Source of the DNA: Lumbricus rubellus
Lineage: Eukaryota > Annelida > Clitellata > Crassiclitellata > Lumbricidae
DNA length: 64,000 nucleotides
NCBI GenBank assembly: GCA_945859605.1
Contig: OX243821.1
Location: 33,530,657 to 33,594,656 of the forward strand
Reading direction: 5' to 3'
The notes under the pieces are model-generated. The model had not been told where the DNA came from, ran no database searches, and saw only the letters and a list, made by a program, of their open reading frames with translations. This document shows, piece after piece, positions 1 through 9,779 of this stretch. Each line of letters opens with the position of its first letter. The stretch's first letter is position 1. Both the position numbers and the translations under genes were made by a program.

Positions 1-804
1 ATTTCGGTAGATATGTTCTGATATAGAACCGTTAAAAACATTTAGAAGCTGTCTAATCAGTTTTGATTATTGTGGAAACGCAAGTTAAGGTAACTTTTAT
101 TGCTGTTACATAGCTTGGTTGGCCAATCTACAGGGTGGGTTAATCAGTATCTCATAGAGTTTTTGGCCTATATCTTGGCCAGATGTAAGTTTCACAGGCT
201 TAAAATTATTTCATATGTACGTAAATCAGCTAAAGTTCATCAACTGTCAAAAACAATCAAAATTTATATTACTTCTAGTGATTTTTCACTTTGATTTTTT
301 AACGGTCCAAAAACATGACGCAACAAAAAGTAGCAAGAAACTATTTTATTAATTAAGTGACATCTCAAAAAATTATTGTTATCAAATAAGCAAGATGTTG
401 ACACAAACTTCTGGTGGCATCTTTGTGCCCATAATGAACAGTAAAAATGGAGTCTTACATTAAACACCCATTTTAGGCAGCCGTGAGCGATATTAGAGGG
501 TTTCATAATGGACTACAAACTCAAGTGGAAAAAAGAAGAAAAAAGAAAAAGAAAAAAGAGAGACAATAATGACATAAACTGCGGAACATTTAAACAAAAG
601 TGAATTGAAATACATTGATAACTCTAAATAGCCTACGTCAACAGCCTTTTTGCTATAAGATGTCGTTAAACTGCTGAATAATAAATACAGTAACTGTAAC
701 AGATAAACTGCTAGAGTAACAGTTCCGTAACATGTCCTTGTACTCATTGGAGTCGACTTGATGGAAGGCAAAGAAGAAAAATCAGCAGTTACGGTAGATA
801 AGTT

Positions 805-931
805 TTGATGTAGAACCGTTTAAAACCATTTAAAAGGTGTCTTATTAATTTGGGCTTTATTAGAACATACTCACTCAACAATGGCGACCAATAAACCCAT
901 ATAGAATCTTGAGAAATCATTTTAAAGGTGT
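805..931 (-). promoter_or_regulatory. Two minus-strand PSE-TATA pairs, plus a decayed copy at 25-52
   Basis: On the minus strand an ACACCTTTTAAA box ends at 840 (TATA position 812, decayed to TACATCAA). A better one ends at 931, with TATATGGG starting at 903, spacing 28. A diverged relative of the first lies at 25-52 (TATATCAG at 25). The 840 and 52 copies share flanking sequence and are a duplication; the 931 copy has different flanks. Confidence 0.45.
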
Positions 932-960
932 CTTATGATCACTCAATGTTCATATTACAG

Positions 961-1102
961 ATGACGGACACTATGCAACATGGTCAGTGGCTTGTGTCTC
1001 TTATCACCGTCAGTGGCTACGGAGACCTTCTTGGAGACAAACTTCGAAAGCCAAAGGTTGAAATCTACGAACAACCAAATCTTTATGAGGATCCATTTCT
1101 CG
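961..1102 (+). CDS. Exon A of an unrecognised protein-coding gene (partial)
   Basis: Open for 47 codons plus one base, beginning after the acceptor TATTACAG and ending at the donor CTCG|GTACAT in phase 1. The peptide begins MTDTMQHGQWLVSLITVSGY and contains KVEIYEQPNLYEDPFL. The acceptor is clear; the donor is weak. The main support is phase: the hanging G joins the first two bases of exon B to make an intact codon. ITVSGYGD superficially recalls a K+ channel selectivity filter, but no flanking membrane segments are visible, so I do not name it. The ATG at the exon start follows an acceptor and need not be the true start; earlier exons may lie left of the window. Confidence 0.55.
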
Positions 1103-1505
1103 GTACATTACTTTTACACTAACGTTCATTTGGTACATTCCTATTTGCTTTGCATAATTAACACAGCAAAAAAAGTAAACAGTAAATTAATAAATCAGTC
1201 AATCAGCTAATCAATGAGCAAATAAAAATTACTAAGTCAATCACTCAGTCCATTCTTCCATCCATCCAATCGTCCACCCATCCATCCATTAATCCATCCA
1301 TTAATCCATCCATATGTTCACCCACCAACGCACCCATAAATATCTATCCTAAATCCACCTAAATTAATTTCCTTAACAAAGATTTGATAAAATTTATTAT
1401 CCTACCCCGTGCGTTATTCATAAAATAACCCTTAACAAAGAAAAACAATTCTTATCCTATCACGTGCGTCATTCAATACATATTTGCTTTTCGCATTACG
1501 TACAG

Positions 1506-1735
1506 TAATTTCCGGTGCAACGGATGACGACACAAACCTCGACGACGACGAAGAACCGCCTCCGTTACCAACCGCCTCTCCTCCCGCCTCTCCAATGCCA
1601 GAAATTCACGAGAAATCTTCTCGTGGTTTACAGAAGAACCCTGACCCTGAGGGAATCTATCTCCAGCCATCGCAGTGGTTGCAGGATGTCAAAGAGCTGA
1701 AGAGGAATAAGAGGAGAAAGCCTTTGAACGTTGCT
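1506..1735 (+). CDS. Exon B of the unrecognised gene: acidic, proline-rich, then basic
   Basis: Acceptor GTACAG and consensus donor GCT|GTAAGT; 230 bases, entering in phase 1 and leaving in phase 0. The translated segment runs from an acidic stretch (DDDTNLDDDEE) through a proline-rich linker (PPPLPTASPPASP) to PEGIYLQPSQWLQDVKEL and a basic patch KRNKRRKP. This looks like a cytoplasmic linker with a possible short helix and a nuclear-localisation-like cluster; function is unknown. Codon third positions look coding and there is no stop in frame. Confidence 0.65.
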
Positions 1736-1762
1736 GTAAGTCGCATTTTTAATCTATTTAGG

Positions 1763-1985
1763 ACACCCGAAAAAGACGGTAAAGGATTTTATATAGCTTT
1801 GAAACAACTAATAGTTTACATCTTTTGCAATAACTAATTTTCTTTAGTTTAAAACACCCGAAAAACGTTTGTATTGTATATTATATAAATGTGAAACAAC
1901 TGATAGATTACTTACTTACTGTAAGTCGCAGTTTTTAACCGATTTAGACACCCGACAAGAGTTTGTCAGGGATTTTATATAAACT
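1763..1985 (+). promoter_or_regulatory. Three tandem PSE-TATA pairs in the intron after exon B
   Basis: A/T positions are 1763/1790, 1854/1882 and 1948/1976 (spacings 27, 28, 28). The boxes read ACACCCGAAAAA, ACACCCGAAAAA and ACACCCGACAAG, and the TATA boxes TATATAGC, TATATAAA and TATATAAA. The three lie in a roughly 90-bp tandem unit that also copied the splice donor GTAAGTCGCA near 1920. Each is followed by a GGGAACAAC- or TGAAACAAC-like start. Confidence 0.6.
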
Positions 1986-2442
1986 GGGAACAACTAATAG
2001 ATTATAATATCTTTGATGCAGGTTACCTCTTTGCTGATGACGTTCAGACCCATGTTCATCGAAATTAGTAATTACATTACATTAATAAACACCCCTTTAA
2101 TCGTCAACAATTTATAAAAATATATGAATAACACGCGTTATATTATTGGTTATTAAGACTAAGTGAGGTATTATATGCCAAGCAAATTTCTGTCCAGGAT
2201 AACGGCCTCTGATGTCATAGAGTGACATAGACCCTGGTCAAATCGGATCCATCCAACATCCAAGTTTTACAAGTTTTACAAGTTTTATGTTCACAATAAC
2301 GCTTTCACAAAACATACCGCAGCTACACTAACTATTCTGTTACAGTAGTGCCGTGTCATTTAAAAATCAGTTATAATGATTATAAATGCATATTTGCATT
2401 CTTTCATCCGTCTATCCATGATTTATTTTTTTTGATTGACAG

Positions 2443-2512
2443 CCTGTTCAAGTCCATGAGGAATGTGCCTACATCAATCGTGATTTCGTTCGACAAGCTC
2501 TAAACTCACGAG
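2443..2512 (+). CDS. Exon C of the unrecognised gene
   Basis: Preceded by a T-rich tract and GATTGACAG, ended by GAG|GTATGA. Seventy bases, phase 0 in and phase 1 out, encoding PVQVHEECAYINRDFVRQAL and three further residues. Both splice sites are good and the phase fits exons B and D. There is no family match from memory. Confidence 0.62.
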
Positions 2513-2893
2513 GTATGAATTGACTGCCTCAAGAAATAATGATGATTGAAATGCATAAAATTAATGGCTGAACGAAATAAATTAATTAATTGATTTATTA
2601 TAAATCAATGAATTAATTTCTTGATTTTAGGTTTTTTTTATTACCCTATTATGGAATGAATGAAATAATATTAATTAATGAAGCAGTGAAATCGCCATTA
2701 TGAATTTAAATAACGCGATAATGAATGAATGAATGAATGATTGGATGGACGAATTTCCTTATTTATTTATCAGTTCATATTAATAAGTAAAATAGTTAGC
2801 GAATTAAGCAACCAATTAACATATTGTTTTTTTTAAGTTATTTGACGAATAAATTCATTATTATAATTCGTGTATCGTTTTGTGATTTTTCAG

Positions 2894-2921
2894 GAAACAA
2901 AGACAATCAAACGGAAAGAGG
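2894..2921 (+). CDS. Exon D (28-base microexon) of the unrecognised gene
   Basis: Very good acceptor TGATTTTTCAG and donor GAGG|GTGAGT. Only 28 bases (NKDNQTER), entering in phase 1 and leaving in phase 2, exactly as exons C and E require. The region just downstream (2930-3150) is a diverged copy of 3350-3490 and is intronic. Confidence 0.55.
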
Positions 2922-2984
2922 GTGAGTCGCTCGGATGACGATGTTCTTATGGTAGCGGTGGTTGTGACGGCGATAATATATATT

Positions 2985-3720
2985 ATGATTAGGGTGAAAT
3001 TAAGTCCTTGTCCTGGTGAATTATCATTACAGGAATTGATGATAATATTTGCGGTAGCAATAATTGTTATAGTTATGGCAACTAGTAGCAGCAGTAATGT
3101 AAAAATGTCAACTATAATAAAAGATTCTGTGTACTGGATGAATAGATCCATAGTTTAACGGCAGCTTGTGCATCATGACTTCAGAGGTCGTTGCCGTCGG
3201 CAAAAATTTCTTTCGCATAATATTGCTCTTATACCTCTAGTTTGCACACCTGTTATTATGTGACAGCTATGTCTATATAAATTGGTAAAGTAGTATCGCA
3301 ATAAATTAAATGTCTCGATTCTTTCCATTTTTTAGGTCAATTAACTCCAGACTGCAGTTCCTATTAGGTCCTTGTCCTGTTGAATTATCATTACAGGAAA
3401 CGATGTTATTAGCGGTGACGATGGCTCTGGTAGCGATTGGTATAGTTATGGCAACAGTTACTGTAGCGTTAGTGAAGAAATTTCATGGATAATAACTAAT
3501 AAAAGATTATGACATCCTGGATGGATAGATACATAGTTCAACGACAGCATACTATTGCTCTTATACCTGAAAATTGCACACCTTTTATTTTGTAACAACA
3601 ATGACTATATAAATCAGTGATAGCAAAGTAGTATCGCAATAACGTCTCAATCCTTTCCATTATTCACGTCAATTAACTCGAGCAGTTCCTATTCGAATCT
3701 CACATCTTTGGCATAATTAT
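2985..3720 (+). repeat. Tandem intronic duplications carrying truncated copies of exon E
   Basis: Sequence at 2995-3170 (containing GTCCTTGTCCTG, then GAATTATCATTACAGGAA) recurs at 3365-3500. The acceptor end of exon E, TTTTTTAGGTCAATTAACTC, is copied at about 3330-3360, and a poorer copy without the AG lies at 3655-3710. These copies run into unrelated sequence within 30-40 bases and are pseudo-exons. Each copied unit brings its own PSE-TATA pair. Confidence 0.6.
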
Positions 3721-3781
3721 ATTGCTCTCATACATCTAGCTTGCACACCTGTTATTTTGTAATAGCGGTGACTATATAAAT
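3246..3781 (+). promoter_or_regulatory. Three PSE-TATA pairs, each about 55-65 bp before an exon E copy
   Basis: A/T at 3246/3274, 3578/3606 and 3745/3773, spacing 28 each time. Boxes are ACACCTGTTATT, ACACCTTTTATT and ACACCTGTTATT, all with a perfect TATATAAA. The last TATA lies 54 bp before the real exon E. The three are paralogues by duplication, so they count as one independent instance. Confidence 0.6.
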
Positions 3782-3826
3782 TGGTGGTAGTATCGCAATA
3801 TTGTCTTTATCCATTCCATTTTTTAG

Positions 3827-4064
3827 GTCAATTAACTCGAGCAGTTCCTATCCAAATCTCTCATCCATTGGAATAAACGATGAAACAAAAGATGGATCAA
3901 ATCGTATGGAATCACATCGTGGAGATGCAAGATCTGGAGCAGGGAACGATTCCATTGGTGGAAGAACAAGTGGAAAATTTCGTCCGTCTTCAGCTTTGGT
4001 TGAATCGCTGGAAAACCTGACAGATGACAATTCGGAGAGAAGTGGACGAAAGAATTGTCGTGGC
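3827..4064 (+). CDS. Exon E of the unrecognised gene: serine-rich
   Basis: Acceptor CCATTTTTTAG; the exon enters with one base, completing the phase-2 codon from exon D. It encodes a Ser/Asn-rich start (SINSSSSYPNLSSIGIND) and later RPSSALVESLENLTDDNS. Two donors are possible, both leaving phase 0: GGC|GTAGGT (end 4064, better) and AAG|GTTGGT (end 4082). The composition suggests a disordered, phosphorylatable cytoplasmic region. This is the longest convincing exon here. Confidence 0.66.
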
Positions 4065-4150
4065 GTAGGTGGAGTGACTAAGGTTGGTCTACTCGCTAAA
4101 TAACGACACCTTTTTATAATTATCACGCCCAATTAAATCTGGTTTCTTAA

Positions 4151-4271
4151 ACACCTTTATAAGAGATGCGTTTTGTTTTATAATAGGTTGAAGTCTCTAT
4201 CTGTGATAATAATGTGTCAGGTTTCCAACGTTATGCACCTTTTTCACATATTCTTCCAGTGCTATATAAAT
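4151..4271 (+). promoter_or_regulatory. Two PSE-TATA pairs in the intron between exons E and F
   Basis: A/T at 4151/4179 (ACACCTTTATAA, TATAATAG) and 4235/4263 (GCACCTTTTTCA, TATATAAA), both spacing 28. The second has the same downstream sequence as the pair at 9787/9815. Confidence 0.55.
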
Positions 4272-4521
4272 ATCATTTCATTAGTGAAAAATTATCGAAT
4301 CACTGCGATACTGTATTGATTTTCAGACAACTCCGAACAAAATGATTATGATGTCATGGTCGCGTTGAGAGTGTAGACCATGTGATTTTATTAGAGCGTT
4401 TCATTTTGGTCTGACTGGTAGCATTCTTTTAAAATGGATATTGTCCTCTCTATATTATGGCATCAGTCACAGTGTGAACTATGGAAAATTGAGTACAGGG
4501 TGTTCCATGTTGATGTTACAG

Positions 4522-4597
4522 GGTTCAAGTCTTTCCTTTGATCGAGGTGCGATTGGTTTGGGGTTAAATCAACCGCGGAAGAAACAGGATGAACAAG
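4522..4597 (+). CDS. Exon F of the unrecognised gene
   Basis: Acceptor GATGTTACAG and donor CAAG|GTACAG; phase 0 in, phase 1 out. The peptide contains SSLSFDRGAIGLGLNQ and PRKKQDEQ. Decayed copies of this exon with its flanks occur near 10075-10140 and 21682-21749, so the exon was part of the duplicated block. This copy is the only open one. Confidence 0.5.
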
Positions 4598-4599
4598 GT

Positions 4600-5855
4600 A
4601 CAGCTCTTCGAGAAATATTGTTTTTGTTTTTGTTTTTCCATTCTTTGCGTTATCATTAACATTGCAAATTGGAACAGTCTACCCAAAGAAATCCGCTTGG
4701 CTACATCCCTCAGCCACTTCAAAACGCTTGCACGTGCGCGCGCACAAATTTATGTTTCTTAATTTCTGTGTTTGTTAGTAAAGTTTTAGTTAAGCTTTAG
4801 ATAAGACTAAACTGTATCTATATGTCTATTCTTTCCCTATCTAATCATACCTCCACCATCTTGTCTAACTTAATCATGGTATAAAGGCCCCTACTAAACG
4901 GGACTTGTCCCTTCTGGAGTGCCTATTGCTCCCTAATCTGCATCTAAAGTCTCTACCCACTGTGTTTCTACGCTAATATTACTTGTGTTACATTGTTTTC
5001 TGTTTCTGACGTTTTATTTTGGGAGCAATAAATGATTTGATTTGATTTGATTATGGAAGCGTTGCTCGAAAGCTAAGCGCAGGGCCCAAGCTTATTCACA
5101 AGCACAGCTGTTAAGTGGTGATGAGTTTTTATTTGACTGAGAAACCAGCAAGTGTGAGACAGAGAGATAGAAACAGAGACAAAAATAGACAGAGATAGAC
5201 AGACCGGCAGAAAAAGACTTAGAAAGACAGTAGACACAGACAAAATAAAATGGACAAAGAGACAAAGACAGAGACAGAGAACAAGGTACAGGCTCTAGAG
5301 AAATATCTTTCTTTATATAATTTTATGCGTTATTATTATTATCGTTAAGTTTATCTAAGCGGTGCTCGAAAGCTAATTGCAGGGCCACGGCTTATTCACG
5401 AGCGCAACTGTTAAGTGTTGATTAGTTATGGGTGACGGAAAAACCAGAGTCTGAGACAGAGAGAGAGACATGCATAGAGAGACAAAGACAGACAGACAGG
5501 CAGAAAAAGACACGGAAAGACAGAAAACACAGAAAATGACATAGACAGAATAAGACAAACATAAAAAGACAAAATTAATATAAACGAGAAAGACAAAGAC
5601 AGACAAAAAGACAGAAGAAGACACGAAAAGACATAGAGAGACAGGCGGACAGACAGACAAAAGACAATATATATAATAATAAAGAGACAGATGGATAGAC
5701 AGTCACAGAGACAGAGACACACGTAAGAAGACAGACAGACGGAACTTAGAACGTGGCTTTTCTAAAAATAAATTATGGTTCTCTTGTTTTTTCCCGACTG
5801 GACAGTTTCCAGTATTCATTAAAGTCACGTGTTGTGTGTGTGGTTTGATTGACAG
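4600..5855. repeat. Non-coding stretch with duplicated 70-bp segment and (GACA)n tracts
   Basis: The segment starting GAAAGCTAAGCGCAGGGCC at 5066 recurs as GAAAGCTAATTGCAGGGCC at 5366. Each copy is followed by a long AGAC/GACA purine microsatellite (5145-5285 and 5450-5740). The complementary CTGT tracts follow transmembrane-exon copies at 21.3, 27.2 and 38.3 kb. Open frames here are low-complexity. A short AT-rich TGATTTGATTTGATT repeat lies at 5035-5050. Confidence 0.6.
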
Positions 5856-5889
5856 GCTGGCCAAAGCGAACGCAATCCAATACGAAAAT
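5856..5889 (+). CDS. Candidate exon G (34 bases) of the unrecognised gene
   Basis: Acceptor TTTGATTGACAG resembles the one before exon C; donor AAAT|GTATGT is good. Read in phase 1 from exon F it gives WPKRTQSNTK and leaves phase 2, which exon H needs. At 34 bases the phase fit could be chance, so this is a candidate. Confidence 0.4.
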
Positions 5890-6289
5890 GTATGTATAAG
5901 CAATCTTTAGCGTTATTATTAAATGGTTAAACAGTTAAATGATAGCTTGAAATTATTTTAAATTTATGGTATTCGTAAACATACTACGAAAATTGTTTAA
6001 TTTATAATTTTCGTTTATTTAACAATCCGAGGGACCTTCCCCAATCGGTTACAGTTCAGCTGTGCAGTTATTTTAATTAACGTCAATCCTAACTACTAAA
6101 ACCGCCTGCAATACAGTATCAGCCTACGAGGATTAATGTGCCTCCATTATATGACTACAACGATGACTATTATAACCCCTGACGAAAATTAATTTAATAT
6201 ATACTGATTGTTATCGTTTTTAAAGGTATGCAAACTGACCAAATTATTATCTGCAATACAGTAGAAGTCCACAAGACTCTTAATCAGTA

Positions 6290-6423
6290 TGACGACGACG
6301 ATGACGATGACGACGATAACGATGATAATGATGACGGCGAAGATGATGATTATGACGACAACTATGATGATGAAGGACGATATTGATGCCGATGGCAATA
6401 ATGATAACGACGACGATGAATGA

Positions 6424-6456
<33 letters not shown>

Positions 6457-6462
6457 GTACAG
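6290..6462 (+). repeat. (GAT/GAC)n and (GTT)n microsatellites
   Basis: Trinucleotide GAC/GAT repeats (6290-6420) pass into about 11 GTT units (6424-6456) that end at the acceptor of exon H. The GTT run would supply the pyrimidine tract; its length may be variable. Confidence 0.8.
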
Positions 6463-6562
6463 TATGTGGGATGAACTGATGAGAAGTAGTCGAAGTCGAA
6501 CGAGCGGCAGTGAATCAAGTGATGATCTAAACAACAAAAAGATGGTTTTGAATCTCGTTCAG
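6463..6562 (+). CDS. Exon H of the unrecognised gene
   Basis: Acceptor TGTGTACAG; the exon enters with one base (T) completing the phase-2 codon of exon G. It encodes MWDELMRSSRSRTSGSESS then DDLNNKKMVLNLVQ and ends at CAG|GTCTCT in phase 0. The frame stays open to 6685 through a hydrophobic stretch, and a stronger donor CTTG|GTAAGA lies at 6647. The longer form would add a membrane-like segment and leave phase 1. I prefer the shorter end because the extension overlaps a minus-strand PSE-TATA pair. Confidence 0.5.
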
Positions 6563-6639
6563 GTCTCTAACATTATCTACACTTTCGCACAAGTGCAAGT
6601 CACGATTATTATCTCGCATGTCATATTCCTTGCTTATAT

Positions 6640-6772
6640 AATTCTTGGTAAGATTATTTTAAGGTGTTTAGCGCAACCGCTTTAACCATCGACCAGTCAA
6701 CGTGTCACTTTGATTACTAATATTCCGACCTCATGATAATTATATCACTCTCTAAAACCGATTTGAAGGTGT
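6640..6772 (-). promoter_or_regulatory. Two minus-strand PSE-TATA pairs
   Basis: Minus-strand boxes start at 6667 (ACACCTTAAAAT; TATATAAG at 6640, spacing 27) and 6772 (ACACCTTCAAAT; TATAATTA at 6744, spacing 28). Both are followed on the genomic plus side by similar AACCGCT/AACCATC sequence, so they are a local duplication. Confidence 0.5.
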
Positions 6773-7504
6773 CTATTACAACCGCTACAACCATCCAACT
6801 ATCAATACTTATCTTTTAAATTAATACTTACTTATTTGTTAAGTTATTGTTCCAGTTATTGCTGCTACTACTACAACTAATTCCGTAGCTGCTGCTACTA
6901 CTACTTTACCACCATTAGTAATAATTGTATTTTGTAGTAATTAATTTTCTTTTCATCACAAGTACGAAAACACACAGTAATTAACTTTTGCTATAATTGC
7001 TATATATGTTGGTTTTCAGATGTTTGAAAAGAAGGTGTGACCCGTTAACCTGTTTTCGACTTTTCACCCCATGACTTGTACAGTTGATGATGACGTCTTT
7101 TCAACCAATATTTTGAGAACTGCAGATGAAAAAATAAACTTCGCAAACGGAACTTTTATTAATTATGTCGAATTAATAATTGGAATTAATTAAATGACTT
7201 TCTGTTTTAAATGACAATATTACTCTTTCGTTGAATGTGAATAAATGGTCTTAATAATGGTGTCAATTATTAAATATTCTATTGGGAATGCAAGGATACA
7301 ATACTACCATTACTACTACCATTACTACTGCGACTGCTACAATCTCTCGATATTATTGACAACTGCTTACCTAATAAATATTATAACGCACCTAATAAAT
7401 ATTATGATGCAACTAATAAATATTATGATGTACATGAACTGCTCTCTGTACCTTATAGCGGTGTGTCTATCAGTTTTCGTGGATTCAAACCTGCGACCCT
7501 CCGG

Positions 7505-7750
7505 CTGCATAGCAACGAACATAACCACCACCACCACCACCACCATAACAAACGAAAATTCCATTGAATTTTTTCAGTGATAAGTCTGTTTAGACACCTT
7601 TAGAAATATTTTACAAAATGTTATAAATAAATTCAAACGACCAACATTTTATTCCAACGTATTCGCTTTCATCAGATGTAACTTAGTGAAGGTCCTCCTC
7701 TGACCGGTTTACACACCTTTAGGAATATTTACCTAGTGCTGTAAATAAGT
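7505..7750 (+). repeat. T-block copy 1: (CCA)n, two PSE-TATA pairs, start of a transmembrane exon copy
   Basis: A CCA tract (7525-7545) is followed by two PSE-TATA pairs: 7594/7622 (ACACCTTTAGAA, TATAAATA, spacing 28) and 7713/7741 (ACACCTTTAGGA, GTAAATAA, spacing 28). Between them CAGATGTAACTTAGTGAAGG (about 7674) matches the start of the transmembrane exon at 38120 and then breaks off. The same order of CCA tract, PSE-TATA and exon is seen at 26.6-27.1 and 37.7-38.2 kb. Confidence 0.55.
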
Positions 7751-8312
7751 TCAATGCACAATTGTTTTCAAATCAATGTGTCTAATATGGATTACCGTTG
7801 GCTAGTGTTTTTCAGGCCATGTTCATCTCAAGGAATCAAATTAAAAAATACTTTTTGAAATATGCTTCACGGACATTCAACATCATAAACTAAAATCTTC
7901 TGACCTTAACTAGACTCCTATATTCTTTACTCCGTTATGTATAATTATTAACGATACCGGTATTTCATTTTATTGTAGCCTACCATGTCTGTAAACCAAA
8001 ATGTGACACAGGCAGCTAAAACCCGTCATATGTCGATTTTGACATATTGATTTAGTCATATGCTACAATAAACAAGCTCTAAATTGCTTTTAGCATAATG
8101 AAAAAATCTTTTTTTCTAACTGATGTTATTCTCGTTTGATTCTTTCATTAGTATATAGTGAGAAAACCAAACAAAAAGTTACTGAATATTCGTGTAATCC
8201 AAGTCTGCTGAACCTACTACGTTATTATTCTGCAATTGTTCAGGGCATTAGAGGATTATATTCTGAATCAGATAACGCAAACGGCATCAAAATCGGTTCA
8301 CTACTTCGCAAG

Positions 8313-8552
8313 TTAGGGAGAATTAACAGTCATATGCTGAACTGAAGAATAAACTGCATTCTTGACCCATCTTGCCTATTTCGGCATCTAGCGCAATATC
8401 TAGGAATCGACAAACGACGGGTTTCGAGCCACTTAGGGAGAATTCACAGTCATATGCTGAACTGAAGAATAAACTGCATTCTTGACCCATCTTGCCTATT
8501 TCGGCATCTAGCGCAATATCTAGGAATCGACAAACGACGGGTTTCGAGCCAC
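8313..8552 (+). repeat. Near-perfect 120-bp tandem duplication
   Basis: TTAGGGAGAATTAACAGTC at 8313 restarts at 8433 and the two 120-bp units differ at about one base. This is far younger than the other duplications here, or an assembly artefact. The unit contains no motif pair and no credible coding frame. Confidence 0.85.
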
Positions 8553-8581
8553 GACGTCACAAATGAGGTTAGCAATTGGTG

Positions 8582-8645
8582 AATAATATTCTTATCTTAT
8601 CTTATCTTGTCTTATTTTATCTTATCTTATCTTATCTTATCTTAT
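8582..8645 (+). repeat. (CTTAT)n pentanucleotide microsatellite
   Basis: About twelve CTTAT units with a few changes. They are followed by a decayed CCA-rich stretch (8650-8695) resembling the T-block. Confidence 0.85.
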
Positions 8646-8823
8646 TCGTTCATGCTACCACCATCTCTACCACAAGAACCACTACCACCATCATCAGCAC
8701 AAACGAATAGTGCATAAATAATAATTTGTTCAGTTTTCAGTCTGCCAACATACTTATCTTTGTTTTTAAAATTTCTATATAAATGAGTCAATAACAACAG
8801 CAACTTATAGCACCGAAAATTAC

Positions 8824-8860
8824 ACACCTTTTTAGACGCTGTATAGACCGCTATAAATGC
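8824..8860 (+). promoter_or_regulatory. PSE-TATA pair
   Basis: ACACCTTTTTAG at 8824 and TATAAATG at 8852, spacing 28. The flanks are not shared with the other copies except the downstream module at 8935-9020. Confidence 0.5.
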
Positions 8861-8927
8861 TGCCAAACACCACATGTTGTATAATGGTAAGGCTGTCATC
8901 GACATCGTCATCGTCAAAGAAAAAAGT

Positions 8928-9020
8928 TACGGATTGGATCTATCCGATTTGACCAGGGTCTATGACAACAGAGGCCGTTACCCTGGACATAAATTTGCTT
9001 GGCATATTACAGCACTTAGT
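8928..9020 (+). repeat. 'V' module: about 75-bp recurrent conserved segment
   Basis: Contains GATTTGACCAGGGTCTATG and GAGGCCGTTACCCTGGACA. Copies occur at 17870-17945 and 28850-28925 (plus) and at 2165-2255, 20938-21010 and 59835-59900 (minus). Similarity is high compared with surrounding sequence. It may be the conserved core of a dispersed SINE or LINE tail; I do not recognise a family. Confidence 0.6.
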
Positions 9021-9119
9021 AAGCAATTAACAAGTTACGGAGTATTTCTCTTTTGGTTTTATTATCACCACGCGTTATTGTTTTTTTAGGTGTTAATATT
9101 AATAAGTTATGCTGTTTCA

Positions 9120-9290
9120 GATCTTGTGCCACCAAGTTTCAGTTTCGTATAAAACTTCTGAGTGTTCAACAACATTTTGCTGTCGTTGCAGAGCTTAGCG
9201 CAGATGTGGTTCTTATAGATCCAATAAACTTTTCCCGCAGCCGTGTTCTTTTATACATAGGGCCTATTTAATCTACGTTAAAACGGTAGC
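9120..9290 (-). mobile_element. Short LINE-like fragment
   Basis: CACCAAGTTTCAGTTTCGTAT and the following TGTTGAACAACAT resemble the sequence at 62310-62470, which encodes the end of an L2/CR1-like LINE on the minus strand. No frame is preserved here. Confidence 0.4.
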
Positions 9291-9614
9291 TAATCAATTG
9301 CATAATAATATTATCACAGAACTCATGCGACGAGTGCAATTATTACCAGCAAACGAAAGAATGAAGAAGTACCAACTACAAACTAAGGATGATGATGACG
9401 AAGATGATGACGACGACGACTACAGCAACGACGACTACAACAACGAAAGTGAAGGTGATGGTTAGCGGTGTCGCATTGCATTTCAATTTATCCGAGCATC
9501 ACTCTGTGTCTCTTATATTATTATTAGCAATAGAGTTTCAGTTTAGAAATATTTTAGATGTATATCATCTGGTGTGTTTAGATTTGCACAGTGGAACTTG
9601 TCGAGAGGGCATCT

Positions 9615-9735
9615 CAAAAGGTCTCAATGTTGGCGTACGGACATTTGGCTCAATGTTGGCGTATGGTGATTTGACTCAATGTTGGTGTTCGGACATTTGA
9701 CTCAATGTTGGAGTACGGACATTTGACTCAATAGT
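9615..9735 (+). repeat. 25-bp tandem repeat, about 4.5 copies
   Basis: CTCAATGTTGGCGTACGGACA and variants (GTGTTCGGACA, GAGTACGGACA) repeat about every 25-28 bp. No coding meaning is seen. Confidence 0.75.
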
Positions 9736-9779
9736 TGTTTTCGTACTTTACCATGTACGTTACCATGTGAAATGGCTGA

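Noticed and set aside
4327..4368. A terminal exon TTPNKMIMMSWSR-stop after TTTTCAG
   Set aside because: The segment recurs at 9870 and 21500 without any open frame, and exon F downstream fits the phase without it.
5373..5722. Cys/Leu/Ser-rich minus-strand frames
   Set aside because: (GACA)n microsatellite read on the opposite strand.
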